A stretch of 64,000 nucleotides of DNA, from the NCBI GenBank assembly GCA_948146395.1, contig OX411544.1, positions 58,333,642 to 58,397,641 on the forward strand. Reading direction: 5' to 3'. The notes beneath the pieces were generated by a model. That model was not told where the DNA came from, made no database searches, and saw only the letters and a program-made list of their open reading frames with translations. Shown here piece after piece: positions 23,226 to 32,804 of the stretch (position 1 is the stretch's first letter; every line of letters begins with the position of its first letter). Source of the stretch: Fragum whitleyi. Its lineage: Eukaryota; Mollusca; Bivalvia; Cardiida; Cardiidae. The position numbers and the translations under genes were made by a program.

Positions 23226-23300
23226 GTACTGGGAGAACATTATGGAAAAGAAGAATTGCTTAATACAAGCAATTTCTTCTTTTCAACGAATTTTCCATCC
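23226..23300. repeat. short palindromic element (AGAATTGCTT/AAGCAATTTCT)
   Basis: AACATTATGGAAAAGAAGAA, TTGCTTAATACAAGCAA, TTTCTTCTTTTC and GAATTTTCC form a stem like the centre of the TTAACCCTTT MITE, but without its outer ends. Similar stems are at 8830-8915 and 36830-36950. Confidence 0.6.
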
Positions 23301-23549
23301 AAGTAAGATGATTTTATCAAACTTCTACTACATGAAAGCAAATGTTATCTGCAAAAACTTTTGTGGTAAATGATTCAGGACCCAGGTACGAATGTTACCC
23401 TACCGAATACCCGGGTGACTTGTCCCAGCTCTAGTCTTTACTTAGCGCACATTTGAAATTATCAGAAATGTCAGTTCTTCACTCAAGATTGATCTTTTCT
23501 CATCACAAATTTCATGCAATTTTAAGGATATTGACCTCTGAATACTTAC

Positions 23550-23768
23550 AATCAATAGGTTTAGGTTCCTGGTACCAATATTTAAAGCCAGATTTTGCAC
23601 GATCACTGAATTTGCTGCGATAACTTGGTCGTGAAGCTATGGTGTTGTATTTTGGCATGCTGCCTGGGTTCTGGGCGTACATTTGTGGGTAAGTTGGGAG
23701 TGTGCTCAGTGCTAAATTTCTCTTTCCAAACTGGGGAAAATATACATTATCCTCTTCTTTTACTGTAC
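23550..23768 (-). CDS. unrecognised protein, exon 5
   Basis: 219 bases, acceptor TATTTGTAG, donor T|GTAAGTATT (near consensus). It completes a Gly codon with the exon at 25310, then encodes 72 residues and leaves one base. The product is rich in Tyr, Pro, Ser and Lys (for example FPQFGKRNLALSTLPTYPQM and SGFKYWYQEPKPID). No membrane segment or catalytic motif is visible. The aromatic, basic, Pro-rich character fits a cytoskeletal or ciliary structural protein, but that is only an impression. Confidence 0.8.
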
Positions 23769-23850
23769 CTACAAATATAAATTGTTGTTTTGTTTATCAA
23801 TTTTACAACTTCTAAAATTCTTGTTCTAAATTTTTACATAAATATAAAAA

Positions 23851-24499
23851 AACAAGAGGACCATAATGGTCCTAGATCGCTCACCTGAGTCTCTTTGACC
23901 CTTGAGACATCACATAAATGAAATAGGCAGATGTCATAAAGAAGACAATTTCTGCATAAAACCAACTTTCATGAAGTTTTGGCCAAAATTGTGGCCCCTT
24001 GAGAGTAAACAAGAAATAATCAGTAAGACCCCTTTTCCTGTGATATATCATGGATACTTCCCATTTTCAATAGGGATCATCCTTATGACCTGACCAACAT
24101 TCTGACCAAGTTTCATGAAATTTGGGTCATATTTGTGGCCTCTTGAGCTTAAAAAAGAAAATTATCATTAAGGCCCCTTTTCCCATGATATGTCATTGAT
24201 CCTTCCCATTTTCAATAGGGTTCATCCTTGTGACCTGGCCAACATTCTGACAAAAGTTTCATGAAGATTGGGCTATATTTGTGGCCTCTAGAGTGTAAAC
24301 AAGAAAATTGTCAATAAGGCCCCTTTACCCATGATATAACATGGATCCCTCCCATTTTCAATAGGGTTCATCCTTGTGTGGCCTCTAGAGTGTAAACACT
24401 TAAATTGTTGACGCCGGACGACACACGACGCACGACAGACAACGGCCATTCAATGATCACAAAAGCTCACCTTGCGCACGATGTGCTCAGGTGAGCTAA
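23851..24499 (-). mobile_element. pearl/Helitron-like element with 145-bp core, inverted
   Basis: On the minus strand it has the same ends and the same ACTCTAGAGGCCACAAA repeat units as 1356-2774, but only about four units. Its 3' hairpin is GGACCATTATGGTCC followed by CTCTTGTT. Confidence 0.75.
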
Positions 24500-25072
24500 A
24501 AGGCAATGTAATTAAAAAAGAACCATATTTTCTATTTTAGCTTGGCTGATTTCAGAGAAATCACAGGATAATGCTATTGCCTTTGCATTGCCATTATCTT
24601 TGTACATTTGGTTATGTCTAATATGACTCAAGACATTCATTCCTAACTTGGTACATAGGTTGACTTTCAAAAGAGCAATGTGTACTATCAAGAGGTATAG
24701 CTCTAGATGTATTTATTAGAATTATGTTACTGTTTTCACTTAGGTTTTTTATCCAATATCAAACTCTTAACAACCCAGAGTAGGCACCTGTAGGCTTTGC
24801 TCTATTTATTGAGGTGACTGTTGACGAAGAAAAAAATATAGAACAGTAACCAAGAAAACTTAAAGAATTAAATATTCAAGTTAATTCTAGAAATAAGAGT
24901 TGTGTTCTCAATAATTTTTTTCAGGAAGGCAAAGTAAGTAAGTAAGTACTCCAAAGGACATTTCCCCAAATCAAGCCATGAATGAGGGATTGTTAGTAGA
25001 TGTTTAGCGGAATTTCCCTTTTTAAGACTTCTTTATTAATCATCTGTATTGTCATATTCAAGAATATTTGGC
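24500..25072. other. intron; fragment of TTAGCTCTGC element
   Basis: 24535-24820 begins TTTTAGCTTGGCTGATTTCAG, followed by ATGCTATTGCCTTTGC, a decayed relative of the element at 6716. No exon is seen. Confidence 0.4.
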
Positions 25073-25301
25073 TTAACCCCTTCCCGTTTAACAAAATTTG
25101 GAACCTGTCAAAATTCAAAGGTTTTGAAGACGAAAATTTAAAGTGGATTTAATTTGAAAAATAACTAGTCTGTAGGGTAGAAAATAGTGTGGAAAAAGAA
25201 GAAATTGCTTGTCAGAAGCAATTTCTTCTTTTTTCACAATGTTTTCTCAATCATAAAATCACAGGCACATAAAAAGCAGGGAATAAACAGCAAAGGGTTA
25301 A
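25073..25301 (-). mobile_element. MITE, TTAACCCTTT family, copy 2 (inverted)
   Basis: Inverse of 3734-3964, with TTAACCCCTTCCCGTTT at one end and AACAGCAAAGGGTTAA at the other. It ends only nine bases from the donor end of exon 4 (25310), so it makes up the start of the following intron. Confidence 0.85.
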
Positions 25302-25309
25302 ATACTCAC

Positions 25310-25401
25310 CATCTATAAAAGCTAGCTGAGAGCCTGTATTTGCCACACATGCCCTTATATGTCTCCACTGGCCTCCTGCTCGACCATATCTATTTAGGGA
25401 T
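25310..25401 (-). CDS. unrecognised protein, exon 4
   Basis: 92 bases with acceptor TTTTACTTGCAG and donor G|GTGAGTAT, both strong. It takes two bases from the previous exon to make Val, encodes SLNRYGRAGGQWRHIRAC and VANTGSQLAFID, and leaves one base. No family is recognised. The exon accepts the same phase from the complete exon 3 and from each intact copy in the array upstream of it. Confidence 0.8.
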
Positions 25402-25773
25402 CTGCAAGTAAAAGTAACAGTTTTGTTTAGTTTTTAGACATCTATATTTTCACCAACAGGGTTCCACACTTAGTGTCATGGGTTCCCAAAGATCCTTGAA
25501 TATTAGGAAGGATCTCATAAGTTCAAGGCAAGGGGTTTTGTCAGGAACCTTCTATGGTCAAACCTGTCTTAGCGGCCACCTCTATTCAGCAAGCAACCTT
25601 TCTTAAGCAAGTGGCCACCAAGTTCCCAAAAGAACCATTTGCACTAAGATTGACCTGTATTAAGCAAGCAATTGTCTTAAGCAAGCGTTTTTTTAATGTC
25701 CCTTAGGTGCTTGCTTAAGACAGGTTTGGCTGTCTATATCCATAGAATTAAGAGGGTCATGTGTGTTTTTGTT

Positions 25774-26028
25774 CAATCAATCTTTTTCTCTATAAGCCAA
25801 GGTTCTAACTAAACTTTGTTCCTTATATCTGTTAAGAACAAAGTTAAGTAAGACATCAATTAATCTTTTTCTCTATAAGCCAAGGTTCTAACTAAACTTT
25901 GTTCCTTATATCTGTTAAGAACAAAGTTAAGTAAGACATCAATCAATCTTTTTCTCTATAAGCCAAGGTTCTAACTAAACTTTGTTCCTTACATCTGTAA
26001 GGAACAAAGTTAAGTAAGGAATCTTGGC
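25774..26028. repeat. three tandem 83-bp hairpin units
   Basis: Units begin at 25774, 25857 and 25940 with CAATCAATCTTTTTCTC or a one-base variant. Each contains CTAACTAAACTTTGTTCC and GAACAAAGTTAAGTAAG, so each folds back. The third unit is extended by GGAATCTTGGCTTG, which pairs with its TAAGCCAAGGTTC start; the first two lack that closing arm. Confidence 0.8.
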
Positions 26029-26539
26029 TTGCAAAGATACAAGAATACATCACCACATCTTTTCAGGGATCTACAAGTTAAAGTTTTGTGTAGTTTTAAG
26101 ATATCCATATCTTCGTGTGTAAATATAGCTTTTGCTGTTCACTCCATTAAATATAAATCTATCTTACACTGAAACAAACGATTATCCTCTATGCATACTT
26201 AAACCCCTTTAGTAGTCTATAAAATGATGAGCATCTTGATCTTAACCAATAGTTTTAAAAATAGTAATTTAACATAGAAACTGACGCTTAAATCAGTCTT
26301 ATTTGTCTTGTAGAAGGTCATAAAACTTCTACTTTTGTATTAATTGAAACAAAACTTTTGGTAAATGTTAAGCAAAAATTGACTTAATATTAAGAAGATA
26401 TATTTGTAAAATAAAATGTCTCTTCTAAGAAAGTCTGACCTTGATATATTAAATTAGCTTTGAAAAATGACCCAGACCTTTATGTCAGCAGTTGTGCATC
26501 AACTTGAACATTTCCTTTGCCGTTTTCAGACATGTATTG

Positions 26540-26611
26540 ATGGCTCAGTGTGAAACAGTTGTAACTGTGTAAATGTTTATAGGCAGTTACAACTGTTTCA
26601 AGCTGAACCAT
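26540..26611. repeat. covarying hairpin element, subfamily b, copy 2
   Basis: ATGGCTCAGTGTGAAACAG and GTAACTG pair with CAGTTAC and AAGCTGAACCAT. The loop-proximal stem is partly lost. Confidence 0.7.
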
Positions 26612-26751
26612 CGATATGCCCTCATGAAAGATTTGAACATACAGATTTATACAGTCTGACAGATTAGTACTGACAGACCTGGGGACAGACAGAAATTTGT
26701 AGAACAATAATCTGATCCTTTAATTCTCCATCATGTTGCATAAAAGATTAA

Positions 26752-26818
26752 GGTGATAGGGCCCATTTGTGTCCCTGGTATATGACCCTGTACACTTTAA
26801 AAGGGCTGAGATTGACCC
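26752..26818 (-). pseudogene. exon-array copy, truncated
   Basis: It has the acceptor half of the repeated exon (CTAGACAGGGGTCAATC, then a diverged CCAGGGACACAAATGG) but lacks the donor half. It is the most distal member of the array and cannot be a working exon. Confidence 0.65.
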
Positions 26819-26855
26819 CTGTCTAGAATTAATTTCAATTTATAAATGTACTTAC

Positions 26856-26977
26856 AAATCTGTAGATGGAGTGGGTCTCTGTTTGCTCCACTGTCTATGA
26901 TAATACTGTCGGTGATGGGGTCCATCTGTGTACCTGGTACATGACTCTGTACACTCGTAAAGGGCTGAGATTGGCCC
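26856..26977 (-). pseudogene. exon-array copy F, one-base deletion
   Basis: 122 bases instead of 123. One G is missing in the block that reads CATCACCCGACAG in other copies, so its inclusion would shift the frame. Splice signals AAAG and GTAAGT are retained. Confidence 0.7.
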
Positions 26978-27013
26978 CTTTCTAGATTAATTCTAATTTA
27001 TAAATGTACTTAC

Positions 27014-27136
27014 ACATCTGTAGATGAAGTGGGTCTCTGTTTGCTCCACTGTCTATGATAATACTGTCGGGTGATGGGGTCCATCTGTGTACCTGGTAGA
27101 TGACCCTGTACACTCGTAAAGGGCTGAGATTGGCCC
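27014..27136 (-). CDS. exon-array copy E, open and in phase
   Basis: 123 bases, phase 2 to phase 2, flanked by CTAGAAAG and GTAAGT. Encodes GQSQPFTSVQGHLPG, TQMDPITRQYYHRQWSKQ and RPTSSTD. It could be included without breaking the frame. Whether it is ever spliced in is unknown. Confidence 0.45.
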
Positions 27137-27173
27137 CTTTCTAGAATTAATTTTAATTTATTAATGTACTTAC

Positions 27174-27296
27174 ACATCGGTAGATGAAGTGGGTCTCTGT
27201 TTACTCCACTGTCTATGATAATACTGTCCGGTGATGGGGTCCATCTTTGTACCTGGTACATGACCCTGCACACTCAGAAAGGGCTGAGATTGACCC
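27174..27296 (-). CDS. exon-array copy D, open and in phase
   Basis: 123 bases, acceptor CTAGACAG, donor GTAAGT. It encodes the same peptide with substitutions TKMDPITGQYY, so a Gln and an Arg are changed. No stop. Confidence 0.45.
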
Positions 27297-27333
27297 CTGT
27301 CTAGAATAAAAGTTAATTTATAAATGTACTTAC

Positions 27334-27457
27334 ACATCTGTGAAGTGAAGTGGGTCTCTGTTTACTCCACTGTCTATGATAATACTGTCGGGTGATAGGG
27401 TCCATCTGTGTACCTGGTACATGACCCTGTACACTGAGAAAGGGCTGAGATTGGCCC
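27334..27457 (-). pseudogene. exon-array copy C, one-base insertion
   Basis: 124 bases. An extra base near the donor end (TTCACTTCACAGATG) shifts the phase, and the upstream CTAG has become CTTG. Inclusion would break the protein. Confidence 0.65.
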
Positions 27458-27487
27458 CTTTCAAGATTAATTTTAATTTATAAATCA

Positions 27488-27559
27488 ATGGCTAAGTGTG
27501 AAACAGATGTAACTGCCTATAAGCATATAGGCAGTTACAGCCGTTTTGTGCTGAGCCAT
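27488..27559. repeat. covarying hairpin element, subfamily b, copy 3
   Basis: ATGGCTAAGTGTGAAACAG, GTAACTGCC, GGCAGTTAC and GTGCTGAGCCAT. It sits between exon-array copies C and B, and is why that interval is 240 rather than 160 bp. Confidence 0.8.
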
Positions 27560-27573
27560 CAAAATAAACTTAC

Positions 27574-27696
27574 ACATCTGTTGACGAAGTTGGTCTCTGT
27601 TTACTCCACTGTCTATGATAATACTGTCGGGTGATGGGGTCCATCTGTGTACCTGGTATATGACCTTGTACACTTAGAAAGGGCTGAGATTGGCCC
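27574..27696 (-). CDS. exon-array copy B, open and in phase
   Basis: 123 bases, acceptor CTAGACAG, donor GTAAGT. Its peptide is nearly that of exon 3's second half (SVQGHIPGTQMDPITRQYY). It is 37 bases from the donor of exon 3, probably too short an intron to be removed, so exon 3 and copy B are unlikely to be joined directly. Confidence 0.45.
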
Positions 27697-27733
27697 CTGT
27701 CTAGAATAAAAGTTAATTTATAAATAAACTTAC

Positions 27734-27960
27734 ACATCTGTAGATGAAGTTGGTCTCTGTTTACTCCACTGTCTATGATAATACTGTCGGGTGATGGGGT
27801 CCATCTGTGTACCTGGTATATGACCTTGTACACTTAGAAAGGGCTGAGATTGGCCCCTTTCTAGTAGTCGCTGTACTGGAGATGTTGGTCTAGCCATGGT
27901 GTCTGGTATAGCATAGTTAAACTGTTCAGGCTCTGGCGGTGGGTAGGACTTTTTCTCTGT
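27734..27960 (-). CDS. unrecognised protein, exon 3 (source of the exon array)
   Basis: 227 bases, acceptor TTTGTACCAACAG, donor GT|GTAAGT. It starts in phase 0 with TEKKSYPPPEPEQFNYAIPD, continues TMARPTSPVQRLLERGQSQP and ends TSSTD plus two bases of Val. Its last 123 bases, starting after an internal CTAGAAAG, are the part repeated downstream as the 160-bp array. The full-length N-terminal half is found only here, so this is the ancestral exon. Splicing directly to the exon at 25401 keeps frame. Pro-rich and basic; no known domain. Confidence 0.8.
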
Positions 27961-28109
27961 CTGTTGGTACAAATCAGAATTAGTAACAGTAAAACTTGTT
28001 TAAAGCGACCACTAAGGGTACCACCAAAAAGCAGTTGCTTTATGAAATGGTCACTTAAAACAGTTTTTTTAAAAAGAAATGAGACGGGTCATATTAATAG
28101 CATATATCA

Positions 28110-28181
28110 ATGGCTCGGTGCAAAACGGTTGTAACTCCCTATAAATATATAGGGAGTTACAACTGCTTCGCGCAGAGCCAT
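28110..28181. repeat. covarying hairpin element, subfamily b', copy 2
   Basis: ATGGCTCGGTGCAAAACGG, GTAACTCCC, loop TATAAATATATA, GGGAGTTAC, TCGCGCAGAGCCAT. It shares the CCC/GGG stem pair with the copy at 22991. Confidence 0.8.
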
Positions 28182-29389
28182 CGATATGGATTGTCACATA
28201 AGTCTTACTGAATCCTATGATGCTTGAACTAATCAAAATTGTATAATTGAGATGATTCTAATGGGTTCTAACATTATAAGATTCAATATTATGGTTGCTA
28301 ATAAAAGATTGAGTGGTCGCTCAAGCAATATTGACTGTATATATCATATTCAAATAAGATTTCTATTTCAATGTGTTCATGCTTTTTTATTGAGAGATTT
28401 GCACAAAACTTCATGTTGGCACTTACAAATTAAAAACAGATTTGTACTTCTCCGTAAATTGATATAAACAGAAATAATAGAATGAGTGCTTTGATTTAAG
28501 AATTTATGGCATATGAAACATTAATATGCAACCCAAACAATACTTAATAAAAAGAAATTTTTTAACCTTTCAAATGAAATAGATAATTCAAAATCAGTAA
28601 TCTATTTAGATAATTTAGAAAGACAATTTACTAGTTTGCGAAAAAGAATAAATTCCTTGCCATGTATAATACTTTAATAGTTAATCAAATGTAGATAATA
28701 TAAGATTAAAGTAAATTTTAGTCTTTGAATGTCTTCATCTTGCAAAAACATTCAGGCAGAAAAAAAAATGGTGAAAAGATTAAGTTAATGTTAGATCTAT
28801 TTTTTTTTTTTATTTATTTATTTTTGATATAAAGAGGTATGAAGCTTTGAGGTGTGACTATTTTTAGTTCCATTCTAAAACAACATATAATAAATTCATC
28901 TCCGATAAGTTGTTATTGATAAGAGCAAAGAGAACACAATTTTCTTCTAGAACTATACTCAGATGTGCATCAGCATACAGAGTAGTAAATTGCATACTTC
29001 ATCAGATTTGTCAAATCTGGTAGAATTAATATTTATCTATTAGAATTAATTGAGTTTAGCAGTGAAAGTTGATGTGCAAATGATGACGAAATCCAGACCA
29101 TATTTTATGTCTTTAACCTTAACTGTTAAGATCAAAATAAGGAATAAAAGGTAAGAAATAAGATAAAGGATTGCTAAAAAACTATAAGAAAGGCTAAATA
29201 TATTTATAAACCCTTACAATATTTTTTGTCTGACTTCTCACAAATCTTTCAACCTTAATACAGAAAACACCACTTACAATGGTATTGCTTAATACAATAC
29301 ATGTATATAACTTACAACAAAGTTGGATTCAGAGTTGCATGATTTCTTTTATATAAAAGATAGAAGAATATTCATCTTTTAATACAATT
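28182..29389. other. intron sequence, nothing recognised
   Basis: Very AT-rich part of intron 2 with no coding or repeat structure that I can support. Confidence 0.4.
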
Positions 29390-29715
29390 ACCATATTTCC
29401 TCTGATAATACCACCCTCAGTATAAGTAGCTCCTTCACCACTTTTTATGAATAAAAACCTCTTCAGTCAATTGAACATTTTATAAGAATTTTTTGAGGCT
29501 TGTCCCCTTATTTGAGGTTAATATCCTCTAAACAATCATTTACATGATTTATATGATTGTTTAGAGGCAACTGACCTCAAAATAAAGGTAAAAAAGCCTA
29601 AAAGACATTAATCTAATAGATAATTTTCATCAGAAAAATAACACTAAGTAAAAGCCCTCTGTCCATATTATGTATACTGGTAGCTCCCAGGAGCTTTGAA
29701 TAAGATAATGCGATA
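29390..29715. repeat. MITE-like element with CTCTAAACAATCAT stem, copy 2
   Basis: Starts ACCATATTTCCTCTGATAAT and ends TAGCTCCCAGGAGC then AATGCGATATTTAG. The inner stem is CCTCTAAACAATCAT/ATGATTGTTTAGAGG. It is a diverged relative of 15065-15355. Confidence 0.6.
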
Positions 29716-29792
29716 TTTAGATATAAAAATGCATTTTTAGCTAAATGTCCCAAGAGTATCATTATATTTGGAATTCACTGTTTATTTAGTTG

Positions 29793-30024
29793 TTTGACCC
29801 TTTGCTGTTTAATCCCTGCTTTTTACGTGTCTTTGATTTTATGATTGAGAAAACATTGTGACAAAAGAAGAAATTGCTTCTGACAAGCAATTTCTTCTTT
29901 TTCCACATTATTTTCTACCCTACTGAATGGTTATTTTTCAAATTAAATCCACTTTAAATTTTTCGTCCGCAAAACCTTTGAATTTGGACAGGTCCAAAAT
30001 TTTGTAAAACAGGAAAAGGTTTAA
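29793..30024 (+). mobile_element. MITE, TTAACCCTTT family, copy 3
   Basis: TTTGACCCTTTGCTGTTTAA to AAAACAGGAAAAGGTTTAA, with the shared centre GAAATTGCTTCTGACAAGC. Same orientation as 3734-3964. Confidence 0.85.
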
Positions 30025-30630
30025 TGGTACAATACCAAATTGAGAAACAGGTTTTGTTGCAGATCAAGTGCATGTTATGTTGATTATAAGAATATGTTTA
30101 GTTTTTTTTTAGAAAAATGAGACAATTATTCAAAAAATAATAATTGAAAAATTCAAAAGGCAGAAAATTATAGATTAGATATGAGAAGACAAAATGTTGA
30201 TTATCTATTTAATGCCTATTAAGTTCCTTATGTACCTATACATTAAGAAGTACATAATTTCAACTACATAATAACTCATTCTGAAGCTATATCATTTGCT
30301 TGCTCTTTCATTCAACAAAAAAGTTTCATTTTGAGAAAACATCTTATCTTAGAACTTAAAGTTCAAACTCTCATCTCATTACTGGCAAAGAAACATAAAC
30401 AAACCCATAACCATACATAAATTCAAGAATCACAGGAAAATAAAAGCTAGCTTTAAAAAAAAGGCTCAACAATTCCTTAACACTATTTTCCACAAAGTCT
30501 CATCTTAACATAAATCTTGCTTAATTAATCACTAAACAGTATTAATTGACATTTAGCAGCATATGTTAATCCTTGTCATGCTGACCTGGAATATTCCTGA
30601 TTTAACGGGAGGTTACATAGGTCTTTGAAT

Positions 30631-30802
30631 CTAAGGTAATGGACCCATGATAGTTCCCGAACATTTTGGAACTTATCATCTTTAACAATATTAACAGAGG
30701 TATCCTTATGAAATCATTAGGAAACCTTGGTTAACACTGTTAAAGCTCATCACTGCCAAAACGTTGCCAATTTCTTAAGGTTCCACTATCAGTCTATCTT
30801 AA
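30631..30802. mobile_element. MITE, TTAAGG family, copy 4
   Basis: CTAAGGTAATGGACCCATG to a decayed TCCACTATC...CTTAA end, with the palindrome fragment TCATTAGGAAACCTTGG. Confidence 0.65.
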
Positions 30803-31565
30803 TGCAATATTGCCAAGGTTTTTATTCTGCATGACAAAGATGGATAAGAAATACTCACATGCAGGGGAGGACAGTTGTAAAAATCCTTCAAATAAAATAT
30901 CAACATAATCTGACTGAAATCAAATATTGTTTTCCTCTTAGACCTTTTAGATTTACATTATTTCACAAGGTTAGCCCATTCCTGTACAGCCCTTAAATTT
31001 TACTTCCCTATTAGGTCATTACTATTTTATTTTCTGGTTCTAAGAACCAATAAAACAAAACTATTAGGGTCGGAAGAAGGAAAAGAAATAAAAATAAAAT
31101 ATCTTAAATACTGTAGTTGGAAAAAAAATGAAACTGAAAAATCACTGTTTTTTAAATTTTTTGAATTTGATCAGAAAAAAATCTTAATTCATTTCTTCTT
31201 CCTACAACAAAACTCTTGTAGTAACTGTTTATGAGTAAAATATCCATCGATCAATCAATTCATCGACTAGAGTGACGTCCCTAGGAATGGCCGATTGTTT
31301 ATTTTTCGAGGATCAGAAAAAAATCCAAAATTAAAGATTTAAAAGGTATAAGAGGACATTTACGGGGCTGTATTTTTGCATAAGACTAACGGAACCGAAG
31401 GTATGCCGGATTTTGACCAAGAAGAGAATATTGTGGTATTTATGAAGAAGCTGTAGCTAGAGACAAATATTAGTAGATAAATAGAGTAGCCAGTCAAGCA
31501 GAACAAGTTATTTGAATTTCACTCAATCAATACGGTTCACGTTCGATTTTCTATTGAGGCCCGTC

Positions 31566-32804
31566 ATGGGTGTCTCTGTAGAACAGTGGAGAAGTCAAAT
31601 AGGATGTTTCGTGCAACCAACTACAAAGACACGATGTTCCTTTCGGTACACCGTACAATCATCAGGGTCGATGGCAGTGTTCATTTCGCTGTGTATTCGC
31701 ACAGTTCTTTTTCTTTTGCTGGCTGTTGAGGGAATTGAGATGAACCCCGGTCCCGGACCTCAATCAAAGGGAGGTAAATCTAGCCAAACAGTTCAACATA
31801 GTGATCGTCCCTCGAGAAGAAGAGGTACTGCAAGAGGGTCTGAAAATTTATCTTTACCAACACCGAACCGAACTGAGCCAATGGTACAAAAGGAAACTGG
31901 ACAGTCTGGACAATCCTTGACTCAATCAGTACATTCAAAGGATCAGCGTAAAATTAATGAATGCTTTTCTTCGTCCCAGAAGTTGCCGACTCACGATACC
32001 ATAAATGATGAATCTCAAGACTCGGACAGTGAAGGGTTTGAATCTCTTGATGACGATAATGGGGCATCTAATTTTACTTCAGAATCCAGTACCCAGTTAC
32101 CAATCAATATCCTGCTTGATATACAAAAGAGCGTTAATAGACTCGATAAAAAGTTTGACAAGATGGAAAAAAACGTAAAAACACTAAAAAGAGAAAATAA
32201 AGAAATAAAAGCACAGAATTTTGAATTAAAAGAGAGTGTTAAGAGATTAGAAGAAAATATAACTGAACTGAAAAGACAAAACACTGATCTTTCTCAAAAA
32301 TACGACAACCTAGAAAATCAATCCCGAAGAGACAATCTTAAGTTTTACAACATAGAGGAATCTCACGGAGAAACATGGACAGACACAGAACAGAAGGTTC
32401 GCGATTACATACAGAACGAACTAAGTATCAACGCTGACGATATTTGTATTGAACGAGCCCATAGGCTACCGGGAAAGTACAAGCCGAGGCCAATTATAGC
32501 CAAATTCTCGTTTTACAAGGACAAGGAGCGGGTTCATAGGGCATATAAGGACATGGTAAAAGATTTACGGCAAGGACATCAAGATACAGACGACTCTAAC
32601 GGCCAATCTAGTGTTCGTGTCGGAGAAGATTTTTCCGAAAGAGTCCGCAAACAACGTACTTTACTTTTCCCCTTTATTAAACAAGCAATAGAGGATGGTA
32701 AAAGGGCATTTTTGAAATTTGGTAAACTATCAATTGACGGGGAGTTATTCATATACGATGACAGAGCGAAGAAGCCAGTGCCTGTGAATAACAGCAGAGA
32801 CTAG
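31566..32804 (+). CDS. LINE ORF1 protein with 2A-like leader and coiled coil
   Basis: ORF1 of the retrotransposon, 412 residues from the first in-frame ATG. Residues about 36-56 form a hydrophobic leader (internal Met at 31671), followed at once by GIEMNPGP with the Gly/Pro pair at residues 62/63. This matches the G-[VI]-E-x-N-P-G-P pattern of 2A-like peptides. A Ser/Thr/Gln-rich linker follows. A strong coiled coil spans residues about 185-260 (heptads of Leu/Ile with Lys and Glu). The RRM-like and C-terminal domains of L1-type ORF1p come next, with SRRDNLKFYNIEE, IERAHRLPG and RPIIAKFSFYKDKERV. ORF1 proteins of this type are known to bind RNA and trimerise. It ends in TAG at 32802-32804, in the same frame as ORF2. 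Confidence 0.88.
   Translation: MGVSVEQWRSQIGCFVQPTTKTRCSFRYTVQSSGSMAVFISLCIRTVLFLLLAVEGIEMNPGPGPQSKGGKSSQTVQHSDRPSRRRGTARGSENLSLPTPNRTEPMVQKETGQSGQSLTQSVHSKDQRKINECFSSSQKLPTHDTINDESQDSDSEGFESLDDDNGASNFTSESSTQLPINILLDIQKSVNRLDKKFDKMEKNVKTLKRENKEIKAQNFELKESVKRLEENITELKRQNTDLSQKYDNLENQSRRDNLKFYNIEESHGETWTDTEQKVRDYIQNELSINADDICIERAHRLPGKYKPRPIIAKFSFYKDKERVHRAYKDMVKDLRQGHQDTDDSNGQSSVRVGEDFSERVRKQRTLLFPFIKQAIEDGKRAFLKFGKLSIDGELFIYDDRAKKPVPVNNSRD
31671..31754 (+). other. 2A-like translational recoding motif after hydrophobic leader
   Basis: From Met (ATG at 31671) the peptide is a short hydrophobic run (TVLFLLLAVEGIEMNPGP at its end). The NPG|P point falls between 31751 and 31752. Established knowledge: 2A-like peptides occur at the N-terminus of some APE-type LINE proteins in marine invertebrates, where they can cause ribosome skipping and may double as signal sequences. 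Activity here is inferred from the motif only. Confidence 0.7.
32802..32804 (+). other. in-frame TAG separating ORF1 and ORF2
   Basis: The frame from ORF1 passes through this single TAG and stays open to 36296. The context is GAC TAG CAA AAA. TAG followed by CAA resembles the start of known leaky stop contexts, although the following triplet differs from the strongest one. The element may make ORF2 by readthrough. Confidence 0.55.
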
